From Membranipora membranacea (Eukaryota > Bryozoa > Gymnolaemata > Cheilostomatida > Membraniporidae), in the NCBI GenBank assembly GCA_914767715.1, contig OU612074.1, positions 13,132,062-13,196,061 on the forward strand: a stretch of DNA of 64,000 nucleotides, written 5' to 3'. Positions 50,901 to 61,457 of the stretch are shown one piece after another. The translations under genes were made by a program, and so were the position numbers. Positions within the stretch are counted from its first letter, which is position 1. Each line of letters starts with the position of its first letter. Below the pieces are notes generated by a model that ran no database searches, was not told where the DNA came from, and saw nothing but the letters and a program-made list of their open reading frames with translations.

Positions 50901-51710
50901 AACCAAAGATCACAACAGCAATTAGGAAGCGGATCGTGGGATTGTAACATATCCTTTATGATGGTTTCTTTTTCCTGAACCCTGAGAAATCCTGAACCTG
51001 AACCTGAACCGAATTCAGTATAATGACACAATATTCAGGCTAACCTTATTATGGAGATTATGTTCATACATCAAGTTGAATATTATGTTTATTTTGTAGG
51101 TTGTGGGACTATATGAAGCATAATCATGCAATAGACACATATGCCCACCATAGTGAGTTTGTATGCGGCCTCGATCTCAGTCTTCATTCTAACACACAGG
51201 TATAAACTTTAACATCGCTCTTAGTCGGTAGACTTTTCCACCAATAGAGGGGGGGGGAGGGATAAGACGTAGTCATGTTCATCCTCAGCCTAGTAATGAT
51301 AGATTAACAAGCTGAACTGAACTTGTCGGGTTCTGTCTAAAATGATTCTCAGCTCCATATATAGTGTTGTATACAGTATTATCGTCTCAATGAGGTATTC
51401 TAATAACATTCCTACAAATCAGTCTGAAATTACAGAAACATCTAATCATCTCTTACATTTTAACATCGACCTCTTATCCACAGAATTCCCAGATAATTGC
51501 ACTATGATACTCTCCTAACAATACAAACCACAATAATATATGTAGATGGACATCAAAATACATTATTTTCCAGCATATAAAAACTGAACTTCACAGCTTT
51601 TGTCACTAAACAGGAATTGGTTTCTCTATTTTCAACAGGTAGCCTCAGGTTCATGGGATGAGAGCTTAGTTTTATGGGACGTACCACTTATAAAAGCCTC
51701 CATAATCTGA
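41934..51710 (+). CDS. PEX7: Peroxisomal targeting signal 2 receptor, peroxin 7
   Basis: Eight coding exons: 41934-42039, 42684-42850, 46897-47013, 47424-47535, 48554-48666, 49387-49556, 51100-51199 and 51639-51710; phases agree, 318 aa, close to the animal PEX7 length. PEX7 is a WD40 propeller that carries PTS2 proteins from cytosol to peroxisome with PEX5. Typical runs are [41 protein letters not shown] across the exon 3-4 junction, [44 protein letters not shown] and [11 protein letters not shown] near the end. The start follows an acceptor at 41919, so an untranslated 5' exon is likely upstream. The frame is also open upstream of the ATG. Intron 2 (4 kb) holds a LINE and an antisense small gene. 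The exon 3 donor region is triplicated. A broken copy of exons 1-2 lies at 31990-32652. Confidence 0.95.
42112..42515. repeat. ATGCACATATGCATGT degenerate microsatellite
   Basis: About 400 bases of shuffled ATGCA, CATAT and GTATG units in PEX7 intron 1. Overlapping Met/Cys/His/Ala-rich ORFs come from it. Largely self-complementary, so able to form many hairpins. No comparable array is present in intron 1 of the left duplication copy. Confidence 0.85.
44167..45053 (-). mobile_element. 5'-truncated LINE with reverse transcriptase C-terminus
   Basis: The ORF (45075-44287) starts inside the catalytic box as LIYVDDTTF. It continues through [26 protein letters not shown] and CPAWYNLL to a basic end, the C-terminal half of a CR1/jockey-like non-LTR reverse transcriptase. 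The open frame suggests recent insertion. Downstream are AATAAA and a short tail of repeated CTTCAAA. The paralogous site near 34365 has CTCTGTGGTCAAATAAATACC uninterrupted, which gives the empty site. Truncated at its 5' end and unable to move by itself. Confidence 0.85.
45640..46324 (-). CDS. Small membrane protein, last two exons (right copy)
   Basis: Exon 46324-46244 (acceptor TTTTGCACAG, donor GTGAGT) encodes the helix [18 protein letters not shown] and TTCHD. Exon 45700-45640 encodes a tail starting HGGS, with SSYHIYGL, then TAG. It is antisense inside PEX7 intron 2. The left copy at 35010-35947 keeps exon length, splice sites and frame, but the two tails diverge after SSYHI. The gene start is unknown and no ectodomain was found within intron 2. 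If transcribed it would be a nested antisense gene. Alternative: both copies are duplicated relics of a receptor end. Confidence 0.5.
46131..46229. repeat. 10-bp tandem repeat GACAGTCAGA
   Basis: Ten near-perfect units, with GACACTCAGA and GACAGGCAGA variants. It lies directly beside the donor of the antisense membrane exon and is absent from the left duplication copy. Confidence 0.92.
46991..47110 (+). repeat. PEX7: 40-bp triplication across the PEX7 exon 3 donor
   Basis: Three head-to-tail copies at 46991, 47031 and 47071 of a unit starting CATGGGATAACTCTATCAAA. Each ends with the donor CTAGTAAGTAAT, giving three consecutive GTAAGT sites 40 bases apart. Only use of the first keeps the frame; reading on meets TAA within nine codons. 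Confidence 0.93.
47551..47697. repeat. Fold-back MITE in PEX7 intron 4
   Basis: The left arm TACACCTAGAACAAGTTTAA through TCCACTGGTCA pairs with the right arm ending in TTGGTCTAACCTACACCTG. Arms are about 65 bp around a GC-rich loop. Non-coding. Confidence 0.75.
47895..48150. repeat. Two facing SINE-like copies with tRNA-Tyr-type head
   Basis: On the minus strand from about 48125 down to 48070: GACTGTAGTGG, a short insert, then TTAGGTGACCGGTTCAAATC and GGGATCTCTTTGTTCTTGG, matching the tRNA-Tyr-like head at 50494 including the intron region and the body that follows. On the plus strand from about 47900: GGTTCTCAGCATCTTTTTGAACC, a shorter copy of the 3' part of the head and body. The two converge. 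Confidence 0.55.
48931..49038. repeat. 8-bp microsatellite CATACATG
   Basis: About thirteen units in PEX7 intron 5, the last nine or more perfect. ORFs with MYACMHVC repeats are by-products. Confidence 0.95.
49617..49861. mobile_element. MITE, GGGGGGTCTTTCAATTAGA ends, second copy
   Basis: CTGGGGGGTCTTTCAATTAG on the left and GATTGAAAAACCCCCTGG on the right. The interior is like the copy at 24680, in the same orientation. It lies 60 bp after the PEX7 exon 6 donor. Confidence 0.75.
50404..50511 (+). repeat. 27-bp tandem repeat of a tRNA 5' half, four units
   Basis: The unit starts TATCAGCAACCCGCGATAGC and ends TCAGTTA; starts are at 50404, 50431, 50458 and 50485. Each unit includes the acceptor strand and box-A region of the tRNA-Tyr-like sequence. 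Only the last unit is followed by the rest of the tRNA. Confidence 0.95.
50494..50581 (+). tRNA. tRNA-Tyr (GTA)-like sequence with intron, probably a SINE head
   Basis: Acceptor CCCGCGA (50494-50500) pairs with TCGCAGG (50574-50580) with one mismatch. The anticodon stem AGGA/TCCT closes a CTGTAAA loop once a 15-base intron (50531-50545) is removed after base 37, the normal eukaryotic place. The anticodon is GTA (50527-50529). The D stem has one mismatch and the T stem two. After the discriminator comes ATCTTTTTGAACCTGC, also found after the related heads near 47930 and 48070, so this is more likely a repeat head or pseudogene than a working tRNA. Confidence 0.6.
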
Positions 51711-52730
51711 CTGACTTTATAAAGAAATACATCAAGGTGCTCAAACAAATATCGCTTACATGGCCGGCAAATTGTAGTTTGTTGGCTGGTTATCATTGAG
51801 TAAACAATTTCCAGTATTACTGTTATGACTTATATGCTAAAGCTGGAAACAGCCTCTCCATCAAATATGGCCAGTGTATGTAACCTGATTTTTAGCTGAC
51901 ATGTCTCTTTTATTATAATGATAAATTTGTGACCTACTATGATGGCGCTATACTATTTTTTGAATTTTTCTTTACTCTCAGATCTAATTTAATTGTACCT
52001 TGATCGACGAATTAAAGAAATCACACACAAAACAAACATACAATCTAAGTTGCCAAAAACTCGTTCAGTCACACATGGCTAGATTGGTAAGCTGATTTTC
52101 TTTTCTTCAACTATGAGGCTATAACAGACTGTTGTAAATTTGTGTACAATCATTAATCTTTGGGTCTTACTAAGTCCACTTTGGTTGTACAGCACTCACA
52201 GTCGTATGATGACCAAGTTTTCATTATAGGTTTTTTCTAACTGTCCACATTTTTCTCTGATACCACTGGAAGTTTTTTGTTACACCAATTGGTATAAAAT
52301 CCATACAAATTATACCACATTTTGTTTGCATCATCATTGACATGCTTAGTGATTTCTGAAGTTTTTTATTTATAAGTGCCAAATCATTTTCCAAGATTTC
52401 AAAATAAAATTTTATATGGCAATTATCAACAGTAAACAGCTACTTCCTTATTTCGTCAGTGCGGTGAATAATTACACAAACATGCTAATCATATAAAATA
52501 GTTACTGCATCACTTTGCCCTTAAGTGACCTAATACTCTCTGGTGATCAGTTTGGGAAGTCTTCTCATTCTATTACTACAGTAAATCTAAACATAATCAC
52601 AGCTGCAAACAGCTAAACAGTTCCTGTTGTAGTCGTCACTAGCAACTATCAGCTATCTGACTACTTTAAATAATAAAGCCAGTAAAAATTCTACTACTAG
52701 CTCTTTATATCACAAGTACACTACGTCGTC
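51711..52730. other. Intergenic, PEX7 3' side to ankyrin gene
   Basis: No exon and no clear AATAAA close to the PEX7 stop. Nothing else recognised. Confidence 0.4.
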
Positions 52731-53558
52731 ATGTCGTCATATTCAAGGGATAAATTCTCTCCAGCTGGGCGTCAGCTGCTGAGGACGTTGCGTCAATGGG
52801 ACAGCAGGATGGGCTTTACTTTACCTGATACACAGAAGCTGAGGGACATGCTAGTCAGCGTCTCAGTGGAGGAGAGAGTCAGAATCCTGAAGATACGGGG
52901 AGGGTTCTACTCTCCTCTGCACTTTGCTGCTCGCTGCGGAGAGGTGGGTATTATCACTGCTCTGCTGACTTCGCTGCCGGATCAGACCCAGAGGATGGAG
53001 GTGCTGACAAGGACCAGAGCAGGCTGCTCTCCTCTCCACTCAGCAGCTGTCTGGGGACAACTAGAGTCTGTTAAGGTGTGTTGCTGGTGGATAGTGCATG
53101 AATCAATTCATTGATTTCATCACCTGAAACTGAGTTGTCTAAGATCTTGTCAAAATCTTGTGTAAGTACACTGTGCTAGTTTTTATCAACAGCTCTAATT
53201 AAGAACTCGGTTCAATTTAAACATAAAATGCTGCCCCCCTCAGCCAATTTTTCATTCATTCTGATATTACCTAATTCAGTATCCAAAATAATTGCGCTTG
53301 TAAAATTAAACTTCAAAGATCTTAGTCCCCTCATATTTAAACCATGTTGAAACCTCAATTACCTTAATTTTACAGGTGATACTCTCACATCTTACCCCTA
53401 TGAATAGAATTCAGCTCTTAATATTACCCGATAAGTTTGGTAAAACAGCTACAGACTACGCAATCAAGTTCAAGCAACATGATATGGTCAGTATATTACA
53501 AGAAAGTGAAAAGAACTCAGCAACATCAATCTGGAAGGATGCGTCTAAATTTGACTGA
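52731..53558 (+). CDS. Small ankyrin-repeat protein
   Basis: Two exons, 52731-53075 and 53376-53558, joined in phase 0 (donor AAGGTGTGT, acceptor TTTTACAG), 175 aa. An N-terminal polar segment of about 60 residues is followed by two clear ankyrin repeats (SPLHFAARCGEVGIITALL; SPLHSAAVWGQLESVKVIL) and a third, less regular one (KTATDYAIKFKQHDMVSIL), ending with a charged tail. Ankyrin repeats bind other proteins; no catalytic domain is present, so the partner and role are open. The ATG is the first in frame after the intergenic stretch. Nothing suggests truncation, though an upstream exon cannot be excluded. Confidence 0.85.
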
Positions 53559-54289
53559 TAATTAAAAATTTAAGTTACTATTCAGCCAACGAGTGTTCAG
53601 CTACAAACACAGTGATTCAATTCATGGAAGAGTGCAGATATCTAATAGGAGAGGAGGTATGAGGGATAAGTTTCTATCCCATCGGCTCTAACCAGTTAAA
53701 GCATTAGTACCTTGGAGAGGAGTAAGCATCAGTATAAACAAACAATGAGAAGTTTTTTTAAGAGAATATTTCTATTTTGTGTATTGTCAATAAGCAGTCA
53801 AATCCCAAACCAAGTCCCATCCCATATACTTAATAAAATAACCGGTTTCAAAAAAATCGATCAACAACAAGGTGCCTTAATGTCACAGAAAAAGAGTCGA
53901 TAAAATACATTAGATTTGTAACAAAGGGGAGATGAGTTGTCACCATACCGGAGTCAGACAACTTTATAATAGTAAGTTAAAAATACTTGTTGCAGTATAT
54001 TTTCATGGTGATATAATGCAATTTGATAGCGAAGAATTAGCATGTAACATTTCATCAACAAGTCTCAACTCAATTAAAAAATAAGATGAACATATATCTA
54101 TTCTATAGCTTGTACCTTGCTGAAAATGATAAAACACCCTCGTCAGATCACTTAGTTATAGTTTGATCACTCAAAGTCAAAACCTTTCATGGTTCTTTCT
54201 GTAAACTGAAGTCAAGATACTAGAAAGGAGGTCATGCAGCTAATCTCATTGAGGTTTGTTAGGGTAGATAGGACAGGCGTGTACATGTG
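53559..54289. other. Intergenic between convergent genes
   Basis: The 3' sides of the ankyrin gene (plus) and the RWD/RING gene (minus). AATAAAATAA occurs at about 53832. No other feature seen. Confidence 0.4.
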
Positions 54290-57200
54290 TCACGACATGA
54301 AATCTATCACCTCATCTAGCTCCCTTTCTTTAGCTTGCTTATGAGCCCAGCGTGCCTCGGCGACTTCTGGAGTTATGCTCCACTTATCATGGTATATCCT
54401 TGCATCACAAGACAGGCATTTTTTGCCTCCTGAAACATAATCAACACAACTGGTAATCAGGTAGTGATCTGAGAAAGCATGTTTACTTATGGCCAATATA
54501 AACGAACAGGTAATTCTGCTTCTGGGACCCATGTGTGAGCTGTTAAGTTTCATATATAACCTATCGACTTAAGCATTTATGGTAATACTATGTTGAAAGA
54601 GAGCTGAATTCGAATGCTCGCCTTCTGATAGAAAATGTCAACCTTTAAGTTGGAAGGAGACAATTACATACATGCGAAGAAACATAACATCTGGAATTGA
54701 AGGAGCCTCAAACTTAGAGTATGCGAAACTAAATAACTAACTAATGAAGACATCCACATTCTAATGTCATTGTTTTATTATTATGTCACAAAATAGATGA
54801 TATCACCTTCCCATGTAGAGATGTAGAGGGTACTGGGGCCTGGAATTATTAACCTTGAAAGCTCCTCACGTGGGTCTCAAACCCACAACCCCTTTGGCAC
54901 ACCAATCACCTGGCAGTAAATAGCAAGTGATAACCTGATTGCGCATCTCGTCATCACACCATCCCCGTAACTATAACCCCCTCTATATAGATTTTTGGAT
55001 ATAATCATTACTTACCAATAAAAGGTGGAGTTTTCATATAGACATCCAGACATTTATGATGATATATGTGTCCACAATAAACTCTCTCTACATGATCATC
55101 AGCCTTAGGGTGAGTAACTATATCCTATAAAACAGATACTATCAGCATTGAAACAAAAAGTGACAGGGTTTTAACTTGTTATAAAACTTATTACAGAACT
55201 TCACTCGGAAGTCCAATTCATGAACAGAACTAAGTAGAGTTTATACATCTACAATACTGAGTATGGTGTATGTGTCTATGAGAGTCAGACACTGGCTAGT
55301 CTTCTATACATGCCATATATATGAAGGTACTGTGTCTTATTCTCTAATCGATTCCTCAGAAAATGAACCTTTCGTTTCTATCCTGTCAATTCAGTTCTGG
55401 GAACAGTAAATAACACAAAAAATAAATTGATTTTTATTTTATCCTAGTATTTATAGTATGTATATGAATACTAGTGTTTATATGTTTGTGGTGCATTTAT
55501 ACCTTGGGATTCTCGGGTAAGGCTTGTTTTTTACAGGAAGCACACGGTTCTTTGAAATACTTCTTCACGCAGTCTTTGAATAAGAAGTCGGCTACCTTCT
55601 GTAGTGACGCCTTTGGTACAAAAGGTGGAGCTCTGTCAAAACAAACAAGGCAAGCTTAATAGTAGTACATAATTTATATATCACACTGAAGTTAGAAAAG
55701 TCATAGGGGGGGGGGGGCCTAAAAGCAGGCAGGTTGATACAAAACACACAGGACCATAATCGAGATCCAGGATAATGTCACTACAGACCACCTATACTCA
55801 GTAATTGCTCGGAAGAATTGAGAGCCCTATGTGAGGTCGGATGGAGATTAGGTTTTAACTTTGGCATTTTACATATATGAATCTAGTAAAGTGAAATCAA
55901 CATTCAAGAGGAAAGCCAAGCGTTCACCAATTAAAACATGATTGAAAGACAGGGGTTAATCGTTGTGAATGGTAGTCTTATACTAAAGATTGAGCTGTTG
56001 TTACGCTCATCACAAATCTTAAATGCTGGAGGTGATCCTAACATCTCAACATTTTGTTAATGAGCTCAAAGTCATTTTCTATGCAACGCGACATACATTG
56101 TAATCCTTTTCACTTCAACTATATAAAACATATGTGCAAATCTTCAGTAGCATATACAGGTGTAGGCAACTCCAATTAAGGAAAAAATTGTAAAAAATAC
56201 ATTGTGTTTATTTACACAGACAACCCATATCAAGGAACCTTCTGTTGAGCTGGTTGCATTTACCGTTTAGGGTAACAATCTTAGATCTTCATACATTATT
56301 GCAGATAATTATCGAGTAAGTTGCTCACTTTGGATTCTTCCTAAGAGGTGGTTCCACAGCTCGCCTGGCTATCTCAATACATTGTCCCATAAAGTTCTGT
56401 TTGAATAACTCTGGGAAGTTATGTTCAACACATTCCAATCTACAATTAATAAGAGAACTGAAATATATTTATTAGTTCAAGATGGTATCAGTTGCCCTAC
56501 CCTGCAGCATTAAATCATTGAAAAAGTATGCTTATATTCAATATTTAATTCTTTTTAACAATTTCCGCGTTTGAAGAATTACAAGAAGATCAAATTGTGA
56601 GGAAGGATTGAAGTTTCAATATGGCATAATTTGAATTGTAACGGCATAAATAGAGTCTGCTAGAGTTGCTGTTGAAAGCTGCCTACCCTATCTTGACAAG
56701 CTTTGTTCGGATGGGGAGGGACCCAAAAATTCATGATTTTGGGAGTTTACTCCTCGATTGTAAGAGGGGACAACTCTATTATTGACATTTCAGCGCAAGA
56801 GTCGATAAGCATGGTTTGCCCCACAAAAAAATGTCTTAGACCTGCCACGGAGAGGAGAGAGACCCTATAAAAGTGTCTTTACTTAAATTGAGGGGTCATA
56901 AACCACGAACAGAAATATCTGAGTAAGGCAAAAATGGGATGTGAGATGTGCAAACATTCAGTAGAACTCAGTATTTTTAGTGTCATTCCGCAAGTACCTG
57001 GCTAGGATGAATAGTGTGCCGGTACTAAATCAGAAATGACTGCAACAATGGATGCTGGACCTCAAAGTTGACCATAAGAGTAATCGTGACGCCCGCACTA
57101 GGACTTACCCGAGCTTATTTAGAGGATAGAGATCAGGTACTGAGAAGCAGACTTTTATGAAGTAAGGACCACCGTGCACTGTCAGTATTATTTGTGAAGC

Positions 57201-58298
57201 CTTCTGTTTTAGTTTTATTTTATCTCCTTCCCGGAGTAAGTTCTGTTGTATATGAGCCACCTCTCCACGACACACGCACAGAGGATTATCATCGATAAAC
57301 TTCCGTACAAAATGTAATATCGGCATCATCTGTAATGTATTCACAACAATCAATATCGTACTTCTGTCTGATTCACAAACTGTCGTACATGTAGCCTGCA
57401 CCGAGCAATGGATGTGAATCAGACTTCCTTTAGATCAGTAAAGGCCTAAAGACATGTAATTTTATTAAACACAGCAATGGGCAGGCTAAAATAGCCTTAA
57501 GATTGGTATAGGGGTAGATGAGACACAAAAGTAGATGTTGAAACACAAGTAACTCCAGTAAGATTATGATCATGTACAGTGTACTAAAAACTGTACACAG
57601 ACCTGTCAACTTGTATGATAGCCCAAAACAATGGCGCAAAAAATAAGTGTCTATTAATATGGATGATATAAGGATGATGATTTAAGATGGAACCCCTAAT
57701 TCTAGCCCAGGCACCAGTGTGCAGTGATACCTGCTGTTTGTTGAGATATTTCTGAGCCTCTTCAGTACAAACTTTCTCCAGACCTTGCAGTAGTTTGAAG
57801 TCAAGAGGTTTACTTTTCAGCTCTACAATTAATGGAGACGCCGGATAATCTGCTCCAAACTGGAAATGTGCAGTCAACTCCTTAAATTCTGTCCTCCTGA
57901 AACGGAGCATGAAAATAAATTCTACAGTCAGTCCTATTCTATCTGATAATAGAGCAGTGTTTTGAGTTGAGAGATATTCAGAACAATTGTAAATTACAGG
58001 CAGTCTAAGAAACTAGCCAAACCGTGTGAAATGTGAAAAAAAAGCAAGCAGTCAAATCCCCACTGGGTACACAGACTCGACCACAGTTGCCGTTTGGGGA
58101 TTTGACCGATTGTATATCAATTTCAATTACAATCTACAAGGCTGCCTTTCAAATTCTTTGATCCACAGAGACTTACGTGATTTTGACCTGCACCACTTGA
58201 GGTACACAGGCTATCAGCTTTGAGCCTGTGATCACTTTCTCACATCTTGTCCTCAAATCTTCAAGTTCAGCTTTCAGGAAGTCATGTCCAGCAGCCAT
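54290..58298 (-). CDS. RWD-like and RING-like zinc-binding protein, uncharacterised
   Basis: Seven exons: 58298-58177, 57896-57731, 57395-57109, 56439-56329, 55632-55503, 55124-55016 and 54429-54290, all phases consistent, 354 aa. Residues 1-190 have the look of an RWD fold (FGADYPASPLIVELKSKPL resembles the YPx(n)P region). The C-terminus has ordered metal ligands: C259-x2-C262, C289-x-H291-x2-H294 with C297, and C313-x2-C316, a RING-like set. It ends with an Arg/Lys/Glu-rich helix (EARWAHKQAKERELDEV). RWD plus RING occurs in ubiquitin ligases such as RNF25-type and FANCL proteins, so E3 activity is a reasonable guess, but I do not recognise a named orthologue. The start ATG in ACAATGGCTG has a good context, and the reading frame is complete. 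Confidence 0.88.
54841..54925 (-). repeat. tRNA-like relic (possible SINE)
   Basis: The complement contains GTGGGTTTGAGACCCAC, a box-B-like core in a closed T-arm, and GGTGATTGGTGTGCC upstream. It lies in the last intron of the RWD/RING gene. Weak. Confidence 0.4.
56690..56850. repeat. Dispersed repeat shared with the 6.3-8.6 kb element
   Basis: TACCCTATCTTGACAAGCTT and the following GGGGAGGG are the inverse of a block at about 7370-7415 inside the long-TIR element. It lies in intron 3 of the RWD/RING gene. A further trace of CTTGACAAACTTTG is at about 39978. Confidence 0.5.
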
Positions 58299-58844
58299 TG
58301 TCAAATCTGGTGTGACTGGTTACCCTATACTGAATTGACAAACGGTGAGTTTTAAGCAGAGCTTTAATCAATAAAATGCAATTTCATATGGCCCACAGTT
58401 TCCAAAAAGTTATCCCGTTACTAGGAGTCAAGTGTAATGTTTGTCATATTGCTCTTGAGATGAATGAGCCCACAGCAAAAATGTAGCTGAAGGCCTACCA
58501 AAAGCTTAACACAGTATTCACATTTACATTTGCACACCCAGGCTATAAATATATATTTATAGTGAAAGGCTCTATCATTCATCGGGCAAACCACGGGCTG
58601 CAGTCACCAGTGGATAGGCAAAGCATTCATAAATACGTTCGGATATCAATTGTGAAACGGACTGTGTTTGGGAAGGTGCAACCATCTACAACTAGAATCA
58701 TTTGACAAAGACCTTGTAGACTACAAGCATCTACTTTATTAACCTTACAGAACATCAATACTGAAATTGTAGGCAAAGTACATGCTTCTCAGTACAAGGA
58801 CTGCAAGGCCTTTGTCAACATCTTTACATACTACCCATAATACC

Positions 58845-59145
58845 TCACCTATAAGGCGCGTGCCTTATAGGGTAAGGCGCCTATAAGAGAGGAGCATATA
58901 GGCGGGGCTATCATTTGAAGCATTTTTATATTTAATTTGGACCAAATTCGCAACTTATAAGCGAGGCTTAATTTCTCTGTTATTAGCGCGTTTGCCTTGA
59001 AAACAGCCTTGTAAACACGAAGTTTCGCGTTCGAATCCCATCAAGGTCAGTTTTTTCTCGAAGGGGTGCCTTATAGCTGTGGGGTGCCTTATAACTGTAG
59101 CATTTTAAATTTTTTCCAAGGGAGGTGCTACACTTATAAGGCCAG
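58845..59145. repeat. Cluster of CTTATAAG/CCTTATAG motifs with a tRNA box B
   Basis: At least seven copies of CCTTATA or its complement in 300 bases, several paired as short hairpins (GCGTGCCTTATAGGGTAAGG), plus a perfect GTTCGAATCCC box B at 59030-59040. Origin unclear; a MITE with a nested SINE relic would explain it. Confidence 0.5.
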
Positions 59146-59626
59146 GGCCAGTTGGTATATATATAGATAACAATCAATACAAGATATACGAGATATCAAA
59201 GTTCCATGACAGAACAGCCTCCAGCTCTTTTGTCTGCCATCTCGTGGCATAATCTAACTTAGCTACATTGACCAAGGAGTGAAATCAGTGTTTCCTGCCC
59301 TTACAAAGTGTACTGCTGCTCACCCTAGTCTTGGAAATTGCCCACCACCTATACTACTTGGAGATCACCAACTTCGACAGAAGGTTTCAGCAATGTGGCG
59401 TAACCATACGTCCCTGTATCATTCCATATCATCATCATCATACACAGAGATACATTCACCATATCTGCCTGAGCCAGCCACTGGGGGACCGTGACAGGAC
59501 TACAGCATTGACTACAGGGTGGGATAAAGTTCCAAAGTTTAGCGATGCTGATAAAATCGCTACTCTGATGGTCTTCTGTATGACAATGGGGAATCATATA
59601 TTGTTGATTGTGCCCTCTGGTCCGAT

Positions 59627-59821
59627 CTAAGTATAGGTTGTTTGTTGGGAAGAGATTAAGTGATCGATGTCGGTTGGAACCTCATCGTCAAAGTGCATGG
59701 CCCTGAACAAGCCTAGTCGACGAGCCTCTCTTCTCCCTTTCAACTGTTCCCATCTCAATCTCTGATGGGGTTGATGTACAGGTGACATGCTCTGTTCATT
59801 TGATTTTTTGATCATCCTCAC
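59627..59821 (-). mobile_element. Possible LINE C-terminal relic
   Basis: An open frame containing LRWEQLKGRREARRLGLFRA, which resembles the W-x-x-L-x-x-RR segment found after the catalytic domain in many non-LTR retrotransposon proteins. No catalytic box is found upstream. Weak. Confidence 0.3.
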
Positions 59822-61300
59822 TGGTCAAGAGAGAGCTAAGTCAGTGTATACAAGGTTTATGTAACCTAGGTGTTACTCACTGTTAGTGTGAGCTTCTTTA
59901 CATAGTAAGCTAGCTGCACCAGGGAGAATTCTCCCTGGCTGCACTGACCTTACAAGTGTTTATAATTGTAAGTTTATGTCTTACTCCCATTCACAAAGGC
60001 CTTCTGTTGTGGGTGAAATTCCAGTGGTTGAGGGCAGCCAACCACTGGACTGGACTTGTACTAACTACAGAGGCCTGTCTGTGATTACTCAATCTCAAGG
60101 CTTACTTACTTACATTACTACTCAAGTCAACTCATTGTTGTTAAAAGACTGGTGATTGATGCTGCTTATGAGCCATCCATATAGAAAATGAGGTTATAAC
60201 ACCCTGAAAACACATCCCATGGAACTTAAGCTATTTGGAAACACCGCTTATTAGTGAAAAAAGTTTACCTGGATTAATTAAGTGAGGTTAATCTGTTTGG
60301 AAAATCTGCAGCAAGCTGGAAAATGCATTTATTAAAAAAATATCTGTACATTTGCTGAGCAAGTCACAAACCATATCCGGTTGATCATCCAATAACCATT
60401 GATGTCACAAATGATAACCCAATCACAATTGACTTAACAAGCTACATCTATAGTAACAGAGATTCCACCAAACTTCACAAAACATCATGGAAAGACAATT
60501 CTGATTTATGTAAGATAATGTCATAAACAACTTTCAAACTGCTGTCAAGCCCTCCCTACAAGTTTAATAAGTAAAATGAGCTTATCAATATGACCTGGTG
60601 TATAAAAATGCCATGTCTAAATTCCCAGTGCTGCAACACCAATCCTCTTGAAATGCTGAACACGTCATAAACTGATCAAGTAGCTACTACCTGCGCTGGT
60701 CTGCATTGCCAAATATTACCTTGGTGTTATTTGCATAAGAAGCTGATGCAAAAAAAACTGTATATGGAAATCTACAACCTTCAGTTCACACCTTGCAAGT
60801 TCATTAAATGTTTTACGCTTATTTTCATCATTTTATTAAATCTGCTGCGTGCAATGCCATATTATACAATTGGAATAATACACGAGATACAGCAGCATTG
60901 CGGGAAAAAATGTTGAGAAATGAAGAGAAAAGATATTATGTGGCAGCGATTGTAACATTTCATTTCTTTAAATGGATGAATAAAACATTGGTGATATGAT
61001 GTCACAATCCTGTCACATCAGGAAAACAGAAATGAGAAAATCACTGACAAGCTGTCAGAGAAGACTATTAATGTGTTTACAGGTCAGTCTGGAACAGGAA
61101 TAGAAAGCAATGATTAATCATAATATAATATAATGGCCTTTATATTTGTCAGTAATTTGATGAATATATATTAAATTATAACGGCTGTACAAATAAAATT
61201 AGTATTTACAAAAAATTTCCTAGTTGATAAATAAGACTAACTCTGCTCTAACCAGGACATGAAGATCACAAGAATGTCAGTGTCATTACCATTTATGGTC

Positions 61301-61339
61301 ATTTCCACATTATAACAATTATTGTTATAATGTGGAAAT
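61301..61339. repeat. Perfect 19-bp inverted repeat with 1-base spacer
   Basis: ATTTCCACATTATAACAAT is followed by T and then its exact complement. It lies beyond the CREB3-like gene's polyA signal. A duplicated TAAATAGGGCATTAT follows at about 61352-61385. Confidence 0.9.
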
Positions 61340-61409
61340 ATCCGTTATTACTAAATAGGGCATTATTAAATAGGGCATTATTACTATTTATCACTAGTAT
61401 TGACTATTT

Positions 61410-61415
61410 TTTATT
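61410..61415 (-). terminator. Polyadenylation signal, CREB3-like gene
   Basis: AATAAA on the minus strand, 42 bases after the stop codon at 61458-61460, supporting the minus-strand reading of the last exon. Confidence 0.6.
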
Positions 61416-61457
61416 GCCTCTTTTTGCATAGATTGCATTGTTGTTGATGCTTATAAG

